DNA from: Portunus trituberculatus
Taxonomy: Eukaryota > Arthropoda > Malacostraca > Decapoda > Portunidae
Assembly: GCF_017591435.1 (NCBI RefSeq)
Contig: NC_059268.1
Coordinates: 3,209,974-3,273,973 of the forward strand
DNA length: 64,000 nt
Reading direction: 5' to 3'
Of this stretch, positions 33,860 to 43,975 are shown piece by piece (within the stretch, counting starts at the first letter, position 1; each line of letters begins with the position of its first letter). The translations under genes were made by a program, and so were the position numbers. Below the pieces are notes generated by a model, which searched no databases, was not told where the DNA came from, and saw only the letters and a list, made by a program, of their open reading frames with translations.

Positions 33860-35140
33860 CTAATGTTGAAGTTCTTTTTTCTTCTTTTCCTGCTGTGTCC
33901 ACCTTTTGTATATGGCGTCCTTGTATTTGTGTGGGTCGGTGAAGAAGATGCGTCCCTGCCGGCCCCTGCCACAAGCGGGGGTGGTTGTGACGGCAGCGCC
34001 GGTGGGAGGGCCGCCTCAGCTGGGTACCCGGAACATTGCAGCAGAAAATGATGCAGGGTTTCTTCCTCCTCTCCACACATGATGCATGTTGTGTCCTCAT
34101 TTGTAAATCTCTTTCTGTCGTTAAGTGACAGGTTGTTGGTTCTGGCTCTGTACATTGTCACTGAGGCTGGTGTGTTGTCGTACAGTTGCTCCTCACACAT
34201 TATCCTTGTTTTAAATGCCTTGTAAATTTCTAGACTGACTTTACTCTGGACTTCTTTTCTCCACTCTTCTGTGTCCCAGCGTTCCAATTTCATTTTTAGT
34301 TCTTCTTTACTTAGTGTCTCTGTCTTTCAGTTCTATCTTAGTGTCTCTGTCTTTCAATTCTATCTTTGTACACTTTACTTAGTGTCTCTATGTCTTTCAG
34401 TTCTATCTTAGTGTCTCTTGTCTTTCAGTTCTATCTTAGTGTCTCTTGTCTTTCAATTCTATCTTTGTACACTTTACTTAGTGTCTCTATGTCTTTCAGT
34501 TCTATCTTTGTACACTGGAGGTATTTGTTTACTGTCTTTATCCAGTTGTAGTTGAAGGCGCTCATCAAGGTGTAAATTTCTTTTAGGAGCCTGTTTCTGC
34601 ATTCTTCTCTAATTTCATTATCTGGTGTTATTGTTTTAAGTGTCCTTGATAGATTTAAGGTAGAGCAGCTTCCCTTCTATAATTCTTCTTTTCATGCTAG
34701 ATGCTCCCACTTCTCCTCTCAGAGTACAGGCTTGGGCATATTTTGGAGCTCCTAATATTGTCCTATAAACGCTGTTCTCTATCGCTTGTAGCTTACATAT
34801 TTCTGCTTCTGTAAAATTTATTGTTTGCTCCATACAATATAGATGGTAGACAGATGTTTTTCCAGTAAGCTTTTCCTATTGTTACTTTGTGGCAGCTCTT
34901 TGCTATGATGGAATATGCCAGGTTAGCCATCCTTTGTGCCTTCTCTATCATTAGCTTTTTCTGTTTTGTGAAGATGTTTCTGCTGTTTGTTAATGTTATG
35001 CCCAGGTATTTAATCTCCTCTGTTACTTGTATGCCCTCTATTTCTTCTGGCTGGTTTTCCATATTATAGAATGTTGCTTTTGCTTTTGTTTATTTCAAGT
35101 CCACAGTCTCTGCTTATTTCTGTTAGTAGTTTTATGTTAT
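33860..35140 (-). pseudogene. LINE RT C-terminal region and Cys/His finger
   Basis: Frames in order on the minus strand: EEIKYLGITLTNSRNIF and RMANLAYSIIAKS (34793-35062), EAEICKLQAIENSVYRTILG (34636-34833), an expanded repeat region (34310-34515), then RARTNNLSLNDRKRF and CIMCGEEEETLHHFLLQC (33835-34293). The last is the CCHC-like finger that closes many LINE ORF2 proteins. It is broken by at least three shifts. Confidence 0.75.
34310..34515. repeat. 24-26-bp minisatellite inside the LINE ORF
   Basis: The word cttagtgtctc.gtctttca is repeated about seven times, with a longer tttgtacacttta spacer at every second or third unit. It lies within former coding sequence, so it expanded after or during insertion. 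Confidence 0.85.
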
Positions 35141-35152
35141 GTTTGGCTCTTT

Positions 35153-36181
35153 CTACATTTTGGGACAGTAAGAGCCCATCATCAACAAAAATAGACCACT
35201 TATGTTGATGTTAACACTTCCGAAACCTCTTTCTTCTTCCATTCTGTTGATAATTAGATATGTTATAAGTTTAAAAAAGGTGGTAGAGCCAGTGCAGCCT
35301 TGTCTTATTCCACTGGTCACTGTTACCTTATTGTTTCTCTCATTTGTTACTTTTATTAAGGTATTATCTTCTTTATAAATGTTGGCAATGGCACTTATTA
35401 TATCTGGATGTATCTTGTATTTTATCATGGTTTCAACTATCTTTTCCCTCTTTATAGAATCAAATGCCTTGGTATAATCTATGGATGTAACAATGAGTGG
35501 CTTCCCCATGCAAAAGCTGTCCTCTATGCAGAACTGTAGCATGAATAATTTGTCTTCTATTCTTGCCCCTTTGCTAAATCCTGCTGGACTTTCTTTTGTT
35601 TCGTTATTACTTCTTAAGTGATCCTCTATTTTGTCTTTAAGTATGGCCATGAATATTTTATATGTATAATTTGTCAGTGCAATTGGGCGTAGTTCTTTGG
35701 CCGTCGGTTTTGTCTTTTTAGGAATCATTTTCGTCTGTGACGTTCTCCATTCATGAGGTATGTCGCCTGTTTCTAGTATGTTATTAAAACATTTTGTTAT
35801 TGTGCTTATGCAATTTTTCTTGGTAATGAGTGCCTTATAGAATTCAGGTTTACACTGGTCTGGTCCAGCTGCCTTTTTGCCTCTCAGATTTTTTATTACT
35901 TTTATTACTTCGTCTTCAGATATGATGTTATTTTGCATTGGTTTCATTCCATCTTGAATCTGGTAGGCCATGTCCATGTGTTCACGCAAGGTATGTGGTA
36001 GCATGTAGTTTAGATCAGTTTGAGGAATTTGTCCATTCATCATGTGTTCTTCTCTGTAGTTTTGTTTGGTTTCTTCCTTCCAGGCTTCACAGATAAAGTT
36101 GTCTTGCTTTTGATAAATTGTTTTCCAGAATGCCTCTATTTCTCTTATTGCTTCTTCTTCTGGTAATAGTTTGCCTTCCAT
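35153..36181 (-). pseudogene. LINE reverse transcriptase core
   Basis: 342 codons. Visible blocks: GKKAAGPDQCKPEFYKAL, ELRPIALTNYTYKIFMAIL, SIDYTKAFDSIKREKIV (motif A Asp), and TVTSGIRQGCTGSTTFF (motif B). The motif C block FVDDG is present, but in another frame because of a shift near 35200, so the last 15 residues of the frame are not native. It is longer and better kept than the CR1-like RTs. The enzyme would copy RNA at a nicked target; this copy cannot, because of the shift and the truncation. Confidence 0.82.
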
Positions 36182-36475
36182 TTCATATATTTGTAGATCA
36201 ACTTGTTTTATTTCTTTGCCTTGTAATTTTTTTTATATGCTCCCACAATTTAGTCTTATTTCCTTGCACACCTTTTTTTCATGTTTGTAAATTTCATCTT
36301 TGATTATCTTTTGCACTTTTTTTTTTCTGATTTATGTACACTTCCTTCAGTTGTGTCTTTTCTTCCGCTGTCGTTGCTCTCCTACAGTCTCTGTTAAACT
36401 GTTTCCTGGTTTTTATTTCCCTTCTTATTTCCTCATTTATCTATGGAGGTTCTTTTATTTGTGTGATTATCAGTC

Positions 36476-36952
36476 TTAAACTTGAATGTTCTCTTTAAAT
36501 TGTTGCTTGCACACTATGATTTTTTTGTTTAATAAACTGATGGTGTTAATTTCTTGATCCTGTACTGTTCTTTCCATGGCTTTCGCATATTCTTCCAGGT
36601 GATTATCTTTTGTACTAAAGTAATCTACTCTTTCCCATTTTGCTCTTTTGAACTTGGTGTCTCCTTCTTTCTTTACTTTAATATTTACTTCTAGTAGGTT
36701 GTGGTCAGATATGTCGATTTTGTCCTGTTCCTGGTCTATTTTCATATTCTTATATAAATCATAGAATATATTATTGCACATTGCAAAGTCTATCACACTC
36801 CTTTGGTTGTTCCCGCTCCACGTGTATGTCCCATCACAGTGTATATCATCATTTAACAATATTATATTGTTCTTTTCCATCCACTCTAAAATCATAGCTC
36901 CATTATTACTTATTGGTTGCTCGCCCAGAAATCCAACATGACCATTAAAATG
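36476..36952 (-). pseudogene. LINE APE-type endonuclease, C-terminal half
   Basis: It reads FNGHVGFLGEQPISNNG, then TYTWSGNN, SVIDFAMCNN and DISDHNLLEV, the last two being the conserved D..l.. and SDH blocks of AP-like endonucleases. The N-terminal half with the catalytic Asn and Glu is missing by 5' truncation. The linker to RT (36182-36475) has lost its frame. Confidence 0.8.
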
Positions 36953-38334
36953 TTGCAGTTACTTCAATTACTTAAGTGTCAAATTTTTCCTTTGCTGAAT
37001 TAGCCAGTGCTCAGAAAAGTGATCCTACCTTGTCTAAAGTCATCCAGTGTTTACAGTTTGATGATCACTCTGTTTTGCCAAAATTGCCTGTTCCCTTGTC
37101 TGAATTTAGCTTACAAGATGACATCTTGCTACGTAAAGTAATGATTGATGATCAACTAGTGACTCAACTTGTCATTCCAGATAGTTTGATTCCTACTGTA
37201 CTGTCTCTTATTCATGATCTCCCTCACTCAGGTCATCCTGGTCATGATAAGTCCATTGCAATGGCACGTACTAAGTGTTATTGGCCAAATATGTCACGAG
37301 ACATCACTAATCATGTTTCTCAGTGTATTGGTTGTGCTCTCAATAAAGGAAATACCAAGACTGCTCCTATTCAAGAGTATCCTACTCCCGCATGTCCGTT
37401 TGAGACAGTAGCGATTTTGTTACAGTTCCCTCGTAGCACACAAGGCTCTGTGTATGTCCTAGTATGTGTAGATCATTTCAGCCGATACACAGTACTCATT
37501 CCTTTGCCTAACAAATCTGCTTCTAGCGTTGCACATGCTTTTGTTTCTCATTTTATTTGCCCTTACACTACTCCTTCAGTATTGCTTAGTGATAATGGTG
37601 CAGAATTTAAAAATGAAGTGCTTCAGAAAATTTGTCAACAGTTTCACATTACTCAAACTTTCATCACTGCCTACCATCCTACTTCCAATGGATTGGTAGA
37701 GAGAACTAATCGTAAAATTCTTACCATTTTGAGACATTTAGTGGGTAAATTTCATGAATATTGGCAAGATTGGCTCCCTCATGTGAATGCTTGTATAAAT
37801 GCCACTATCAATTCATCTACAGGTAAAACTCCACATTCTATTGTATTTGGACATGATAAACGTTTCCCCTTTGACATGTTAGAGAAACCGCGTTTACCAG
37901 TATATTCTGTTGATGACTATGTTCAAAACCAAGCACGAGCTATGCAAATTATTCATGATAAAGTGCGTAGTACTCTGCAGTTGTCACGTACTCAAATGAC
38001 TCAATGTCAACATGCAAAAGCTACTCCTGTCTCTTTTAACATTAATGATGTAGCATTTAAATCTGCACCTGAACGACAGTCAAAATTAACCACTAAATTT
38101 TCAGGTCCCTTTTTGATCCAAGAAAAATTAACAGGAAATAAATTTAAAAATTTTTATCCTTCTGCTCAGATGTCAGAAGTTGTCCATGCAGACAGACTTA
38201 AAAAGAGTGATATTTGTGTTGCTATGCCTTCACCCTTGCCTCTTCCACCTGTCTCGTCTAGCTCTGTGTCTTCATCTACTTCCTTACCTTCTTCGTCCTC
38301 GTACAATCTGCGTTCCAGAGCTAACTCCTTATAG
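36953..38334 (+). pseudogene. gypsy integrase (frame open, first catalytic Asp missing)
   Basis: Open from 36976 to 38334 (about 452 codons), preceded in frame by a TAA at 36973 and by gypsy-like AVTSIT. The HHCC-type finger is near residues 80-120 (HSGHPGH, then CIGC). The core has LLSDNGAEF with Asp206 and GLVERTNRK with Glu242, a DD35E spacing. Where the family has a block like ID.LGP this copy reads VAILLQFPRS, so the first catalytic Asp and neighbouring residues are deleted. A GPF-type module lies near residue 365 and the tail is Ser/Pro-rich with LRSR. The family joins element DNA to the chromosome. This copy should be inactive. Confidence 0.88.
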
Positions 38335-38601
38335 ATCATTTTTGTATGATGATTAGCTACATATGTAGTTCAAATGACAGTGATTTACATTTTGTATTTA
38401 ATTATTTGTGTAATTTTTTTTCATGTACCATGATGATTTATTTTTTATGTACCATGATGATTTTTATGTCCCATGATTATACTCGTATGTCAAAAAATTC
38501 TTGATGAAGCTCATGATTACATGTAAGAATTTTTTTTGATGAAGTGTATGCTTACATGATAATTTTTTTTTTTTTTATGTTGATTAAATATTTATCAGCA
38601 G

Positions 38602-38682
<81 letters not shown>

Positions 38683-39170
38683 TTCCATTGTGTAATGTTT
38701 CCGGGGGACGCCTCGAGAACTTACTATGACAACTTACTATAAGAACTTACTGTGTGCCATATTTTGTTCTTATTAATTCTATTTAGTGATAAGTGATTAC
38801 AGACCTTATAAACAGAACTCATATTTTTGTGAGTCATGTAACGAAAATTAATGAAGTGAAAACTTGAAAATTAATGAAAATAATTAATATTTTTCTGATT
38901 GATATGAAAATTTGAAAATTAATGAAAAATTTTATATTCTTATGAGTGATGTAATGAAAATTAGTGAAAGAAGTAATATTTTTTAAAGTGATCAGATGAC
39001 AATTACTAATGACTTTTTTTTTTTTTTGTGAAAAATGAATATTCCAGTGTTGACCTTACAATTTTTTTTTAGATGAACTCTTATTTTATAGTGTTTATTT
39101 ATTTATTTATTTTTTTTATTATGATTATCACCTTCAGTGCGGGGTCGCACTGTTGTGCGTGCCTGAGCCA
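38335..39170 (+). other. gypsy 3' noncoding region with (TA)n
   Basis: AT-rich. A (TA)n tract lies at about 38608-38680, and short direct repeats of taccatgatgatt lie near 38430-38470. No purine-rich tract stands directly before the LTR. Confidence 0.6.
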
Positions 39171-39389
39171 TATGTTAGCATGTCCTTTGTTTTTCCCATA
39201 CTCCCTTTCTGTCTGACGTCACGTCCTTCCCTTCAGTTCTCGCTCGCCGCCGCCTGAGGCGGACATGCTATGCCTCCTGCCACTCGTTTCGCTCGGTTTA
39301 CACTTGTTGTGTATTGTGCTACCGTAAATACACTTTCATAATGGACTCAGGTGTCTCCATGCTACCCCTGTTTTACGACAACTACCACA
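39171..39389 (+). repeat. 3' LTR of the gypsy element
   Basis: From tatgttagcatgtcc to ctaccaca, uninterrupted, with a CRE octamer tgacgtca at 39214-39221. It matches the split 5' LTR and shows that LTR's form before the hAT insertion. Confidence 0.9.
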
Positions 39390-39533
39390 AGTGAACCCGC
39401 CTTTATACTTCATTTAAGAGCGAGGTATCCTGACGTTTGTCCCTATCCTTTGGTTAATTCTATTGCTTCTATAAGGAGACTGGCAACTGAGTGGGGCTTT
39501 TGTCTCTAGATTTTTGTTGCCCTTAACCAGTCC

Positions 39534-39614
<81 letters not shown>

Positions 39615-39965
39615 AAGTGGAAATTTCACATCTCATCTTGAGCTATTTCAGCTTCTATGAAGTTAATTCTTCAGGGTTGTCTCCGCCAGTTTTTCTCAGC
39701 CCTCCCCAGCTGCTAACTTTGTACAGGGGCCTTATAGTTCCATAATCGGAGAATGCTTCACATGTAAAGGGCAATTCATTCTCACCGCTCTCTCTAGACG
39801 TAAGGAATCAAAAGCATTTTGTCTTAGTCTTATTACCTCTTCTCTGACTGTCTTCGTCCTCCTTCTCAACGTCTCAATGTTGCATATTTTGTTGCATTGT
39901 ATCGTTATTTTCACAAGCACGGGACCACCTGATTGAGAATTGGCCACGCTAACCATTGCGCCAAG
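39390..39965. other. unidentified segment with (TA)n
   Basis: (TA)n at 39539-39610. The minus-strand frame 39732-39956 (with VREEVIRLRQNAFDSLRLE) is open for 74 codons but carries no domain that I know. It may be part of a dispersed repeat. Confidence 0.35.
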
Positions 39966-40020
39966 GTGTGTATGTATTTACCTAGTTGTAGTTTTACAGG
40001 GCCTGGGCTTTATGCTCGTG
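39966..40020 (-). mobile_element. CR1-like LINE 3'-tail fragment
   Basis: It matches the last 50 bp of the LINEs at 4653 and 52769 (tttacctagttgtagtttta and cagggcctgggc). It abuts a short GT run and then a SINE tail. Confidence 0.8.
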
Positions 40021-40030
40021 TGTGTGTGTG

Positions 40031-40317
40031 CATTCATTGTATATATTTACGGTCGCCTGCTGGTCACCCAGCCTTCCCTATTACGGAAAGAGCTCAGAAC
40101 TTATAGACCGATCTTCGGTCTATAGGCTCTGAGACCACACCACACTTCACACACCGGGGAAGTGAGGCCATAAAACCTCGAGTTACATCCCGTACCTATA
40201 CCTGCTACTAGGTGAACAGAGGCTACACATTAAGAGGCTCATCCATTTGCTCCGCTGTGTCCGGAGGTCGAACCCGTGCCTTCTCATTTGTAAGCCGAGT
40301 GTGCTAACCGCTACACT

Positions 40318-40319
<2 letters not shown>
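40031..40319 (-). mobile_element. tRNA-derived SINE family 2, copy 1
   Basis: The minus strand has a tRNA-like head (gtagtgtagcggttagc, A box) with a degenerate B box, a body sharing gatcttcgg, ctgagaccacacca and taggtgaacag with family 1, and a different tail (tggtcacccagc). (GT)n lies on both sides. Confidence 0.78.

Positions 40320-40375
<56 letters not shown>
40320..40375. repeat. (GT)n between SINEs
   Basis: Pure GT joining the head of one SINE to the tail of the next. Confidence 0.97.
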
Positions 40376-40377
<2 letters not shown>

Positions 40378-40668
40378 TTCACTGTTTGATCTGCTGCAGT
40401 CTCTGACGAAACAGCCAGACGTTACCCTATGGAACGAGCTCAGAGCTCATTATTTCAGAACTTCGGATAGGCCTGAGACCAGGCACACACCACACACCGG
40501 GACAACAAGGTCACAACTTCTCGATTTACATCCCGTACCTACTCACTGCTAGGTGAACAGGGGCTACACGTGAAAGGAGACACCCAAATATCTCTACCCG
40601 GCCGGGGAATCGAACCCCGGTTCTCTGGCGTGTGAAGCCAGCGCTCTAACCACTGAGCTACCGGGCCG
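40376..40668 (-). mobile_element. SINE family 1, full-length copy
   Basis: Same structure as 8754-9036, with an anticodon loop ttcacac and a perfect B box. It is bounded by (GT)n at 40320-40375 and a short GT run at 40669-40682. Confidence 0.88.
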
Positions 40669-40681
40669 TATGTGTGTGTGT

Positions 40682-40966
40682 GTACAATTCACCTCGGTCG
40701 TCTGCTGGTCACCCAGCCAATCTTCCCCATTACGGAGCGAGCTCAGAGCTCATAGACTGATCTTCGGGTAGGACTGAGACCACACCACACACTCCACACA
40801 CCGGGAAAGCGAGGCCACAACCCCTCGAGTTACATCCTGTATCTATTTACTGCTAGGTGAACAGGGTCCACACATTAAGAGGCTTGCCCATTAGCCTTAC
40901 CGCTTCCCAGGACTCGAACCCGGCCCTCTCGATTGTGAGTCGAACCTGCTAACCACTACACTACAC
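40682..40966 (-). mobile_element. SINE family 2, copy 2
   Basis: The tRNA-like head has A box tagtgtagtgg, a perfect B box ggttcgagtcc and anticodon loop ctcacaa (CAC, Val). The body and tail are as in copy 1. Short GT runs lie on both sides. Confidence 0.82.
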
Positions 40967-40984
40967 GGTGTGTGTGTGTGTGTA

Positions 40985-41600
40985 GCGTGGGAATGAATGC
41001 TTTTTTATATAATCTTTTATGTGTTTTTCTTATGACTTATTTTTTTTATTCTTTCCTTATCATTTATTTTGTTTTGTGGGAGTATTGAATGCCTTTTGTA
41101 CCTGCTCCATTTTTGTCCGTTTTTTAATTATTGTTTTAATCTTTTTATTCTTATTTCATTTTGTGTTTCTCTCCATTTTTTTCATTATTTCTTCTTTTTT
41201 CTTCAATTTTTCAGAAGTTATCGAGGGAATGAATGCTCTTATATCATCATCCATTTTTCATGTCTGTTCTTCCTATTAATTTATTCTGTTTATTCTTTTC
41301 TCATTTTATTTTGTTTCCAATTTTTTTTTTATCATTTTTTTCCTTCAATTTTCCAGTAGTTGGCGCGGGATTCAATGCTTTTTATATCATCTTCCATTTT
41401 TTTATCTGTTTTTTCTTACTAATTTTATTCTTTTATTGTTTCCTTACTTCTTTTTGTCTTTATTTTCATCTTTTTTTCGTTAATTTATTTTTTTGCGCGG
41501 AAATTAATCCTTTCATATATGTATTTTTTATTGTTTATTATCTCATACTATTTTTATTCTTTTTATCATTTTCTTATTTTATTTGATCTTTCTTTTAAAT
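40985..41600 (+). repeat. T-rich tandem repeat, period about 145 bp, four to five units
   Basis: Each unit has gggaatgaatgctttt.tat, an atcat.ccattttt block and long T-runs. Unit starts are near 40989, 41080, 41222, 41368 and 41497. The units are strongly diverged. Phe-rich frames are artefacts. Confidence 0.65.
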
Positions 41601-41635
41601 TTTAATCATATATGAATGAGTATGAATAAGTGATC

Positions 41636-42140
41636 TTTGTGTACAATAAGACTATTTTATTGACATTAGCAAGGGTCTGTGGAGGGCAGAAGATTAATAA
41701 CCACAGTCTTCACTTTCTAATCCCCCACATGAGTTTGTGAAGCTGTAGATCACCAAATAGTTACCACAAGGAATAGGGAAGCGTGTCATGCTACTGAAGG
41801 GGTTAATGGCCACAGTCTTCAATATTTTAATCCCCCACATGAGTTTGTGAAGCTGTAGATCACCAAATAGTTACCACAAGGAATAGGGAAACGTGTTATG
41901 TTACTGAAGGGGTTAATGGCCACAGTCTTCACTATTTTAATCCCCCACATGAGTGTGTGAAGCTGTAGAAAATCACCAAATAGTTACCACAAGGAATAGG
42001 GAAACGTGTTATGTTACTGAAGGGGTTAATGGCCACAGTCTTCACTATTTTAATCCCCCACATGAGTGTGTGAAGCTGTAGAAAATCACCAAATAGTTAC
42101 CACAAGGAATAGGGAAACGTGTTATGTTACTGAAGGGGTT
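41636..42140 (+). repeat. 110-113-bp satellite array, left block
   Basis: Units of ggttaatggccacagtcttc, ttaatcccccacatgag and gttaccacaaggaataggg start near 41692, 41801, 41911 and 42024 (periods 109, 110 and 113). The third and fourth units share gaaaatcacc and gagtgtg where the first two have gatcacc and gagtttg. Confidence 0.93.
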
Positions 42141-43028
42141 ATTATTATTATTATTATTATGAGGTCAATGAAGGCGACCCACTGGAAAGCATAACTGCAT
42201 AAACCCAAAGGCCCAGTGGGCGGCACCTCACCGATAAGTGAAAGGAAGTAACAGGAATGAACAACAGAATAGGAAGATTGGTAGAGATCTAAGAGGTAGT
42301 GAGTTCAGAGAGAAGAAAGGTATTCACACGTTTTTTAAATGCTTCAATGTTACTAGAATTAACAATCTCGTTGGGAATTGTATTCCAGAGTCTAGCAGAT
42401 ACTGGGATAAAGCACCGGGAAAATTGTGAAGTATTACATCGATTCACAGACAAGGAACGGTCATTCATGATCAAGGATTGTCTTGTAGCACGTGCTGGTA
42501 GTGAAGGGGCAGGCAAATGACAATGCAACGGGTGGTTGGAATTAGACATGATTTTGAAGAAATAGGACAATGATCCAACCAAACGACGATGCCGAAGATT
42601 AATCTCAAGATTAGGAAGAAGAAATTTAATCTGGTTGAATGCTCTATCTAAAAGCTTTAAGTGAGACTCTGCTGCAGAGATCCACACAGAGTGACAATAT
42701 TCAAAATGAGGCAGTATGAAAAAGTAACAGCAATTTCTTACAATATCATCAGAGGAATATATCCGCCTACATTTGCGTAACAAACCAACTTTACATGAGA
42801 CTGATGATGCAAGTGAACGCAAGTGCAACTCAAAAGTAAGTTTGGGATCAAGGGTGACTCCGAGTAACTTCAGAGACGAACAATTTGGAATAGGTACTTC
42901 GTTGACAACAATATCAGGGTGAACTGGGAAAGGTGTCCTTGATCTGCTAATAACCATACTATGGGATTTACTCGGGTTCAGTTTCATACCCCACCGATCA
43001 CACCATGACAGAATCCTTGAAACATCTT
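42141..43028 (-). pseudogene. LINE RT C-terminus with (TAA)n tail, inserted in the satellite
   Basis: On the minus strand a near-complete 232-codon frame (42289-42987) continues upstream with SRILSWCDRWG and then MKLNPSKSHSMVISRSRT, SLKLLGVTLDPKLTF, ILPHFEYCHSVW and SARLWNTIPNEIVNS. These are the thumb and C-terminal blocks of a LINE RT; the catalytic core is lost by 5' truncation at about 43028. The 3'UTR ends in sense with (TAA)n (42139-42161). Satellite units continue on both sides, so this is a clean insertion. Confidence 0.85.
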
Positions 43029-43345
43029 GAGTTAATGACCACAGTCTTCACTTTCTAATCCCCAACATGAGTTTGTGAAGCTGTAGATCACCAAATAGTT
43101 ACCACAAGGAATAGGGAAACGTGTCATGCTACTGAAGGGGTTAATGGCCACAGTCTTCAATATTTTAATCCCCCACATGAGTTTGTGAAGCTGTAGATCA
43201 CCAAATAGTTACCACAAGGAATAGGGAAACGTGTTATGTTACTGAAGGGGTTAATGGCCACAGTCTTCACTATTTTAATCCCCCACATGAGTGTGCGAAG
43301 CTGTAGAAAATCACCAAGTAGTTACCACAAGGAATAGGGAGACTC
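43025..43345 (+). repeat. 110-113-bp satellite array, right block
   Basis: Three units start near 43030, 43139 and 43249. Their variant bases follow the same order as units 1, 2 and 3 of the left block. Confidence 0.92.
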
Positions 43346-43620
43346 ATGTTTTTAGGGCATTTTTAAAAGTTTGGCGTATATTTATGGCATTAAAAGAGTT
43401 TGGCACGTTTTTTAGGGCATTTTCAGACAGTTTGACATACTATTAAGGCATTTTAAGACAGCTTGGCACGCTTTTTAGCACATTGAAAGATAGTTTGACA
43501 CGTTTTTAGGGCATTTTAAGGCAGTTTGGCATATATTTAGGGCATTATAAGACAGTTTGGCACATTTTTTAAGGCATTTTAAGACAGTTTGACATTTTTT
43601 GGGCATTTTCAGACAGGCTG
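43340..43620. repeat. short-unit minisatellite (agggcattttaagacagtttggc)
   Basis: About nine degenerate units of 28-38 bp built on gggcatttt, gacagtttggca and cgttttt. The same family makes the 1-kb array at 61.2-62.2 kb. In the no-more-than-20 form the key word is gacagtttggcatgtttt. Confidence 0.85.
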
Positions 43621-43850
43621 GCTACGATAAGACCATTTTATTGACAATATGAAGGGCAGAAGATCAATGTCCAAAGTCTTCACTATTTTAATCCCCCACA
43701 TGAGTTTGTGAAGCTGTAGAAAATCACCAAATAGTCACCAGAATTAATAAGGAAACGTGTCATGCTACTGAAGAGATTAATGGCCACATTCTTCTCTATT
43801 TTAATCCCCCACATGAGTTTGTGAAGCTGTAGAAAATTAGTGGTGAATAA
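43621..43850 (+). repeat. two more 110-bp-class satellite units
   Basis: It repeats acgataagaccattttattg, gaagggcagaag, cccccacatgagtttgtgaag and, in the second, a truncated end. Confidence 0.85.
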
Positions 43851-43892
43851 TTGGGGAGCTTTTAAGATTTGACAGATTTATAGATGGAGTGA

Positions 43893-43975
43893 TGGGTGGG
43901 TATGTCTGTACAGGGACTGCCACGTGTGGGCCTGATGGCTTCCTGCACTAACACTTATTTTCTGATGTTCTTATG
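43893..43975 (+). mobile_element. dispersed tail fragment (gcctgatggcttcctgcac)
   Basis: It holds gccacgtgtgggcctgatgg and ttctgatgttcttatgttg. The same core occurs on the minus strand at 44276-44315 and 1505-1560. It is probably the 3' end of a retroelement; the family is not identified. Confidence 0.5.

Larger units (their letters stand above)
33857..36952 (-). mobile_element. APE-type LINE nested antisense in the gypsy element
   Basis: Minus strand: 5'-truncated inside the endonuclease (begins FNGHVGFLGEQ near 36952), then the linker, RT, and a C-terminal Cys/His domain ending at the stop region near 33857. Gypsy coding resumes immediately after (AVTSIT then VSNFSFAELA), so both junctions are sharp. 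I found no poly-A and no clear target duplication. The clade differs from the CR1-like elements elsewhere in the window; I do not assign it. Confidence 0.8.
27447..39389 (+). mobile_element. Ty3/gypsy LTR retrotransposon with nested hAT and LINE
   Basis: Two LTRs of about 219 bp (27447-30116 split by a hAT, and 39171-39389) flank a primer-binding-type site, a long leader, a gag-like region and an integrase. The flanks agtg before 27447 and after 39389 suggest a 4-bp target duplication. Outside the indels the right parts of the LTRs differ at about five of 150 positions, three of them C/T at CpG. Protease, RT and RNase H are not present. A LINE lies where they should be. The element is inactive. 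Confidence 0.88.

Noticed and set aside
40985..41586. Phe-rich membrane protein frames
   Set aside because: T-rich tandem repeat; three overlapping frames are equally Phe-rich, with no consistent transmembrane pattern across units.
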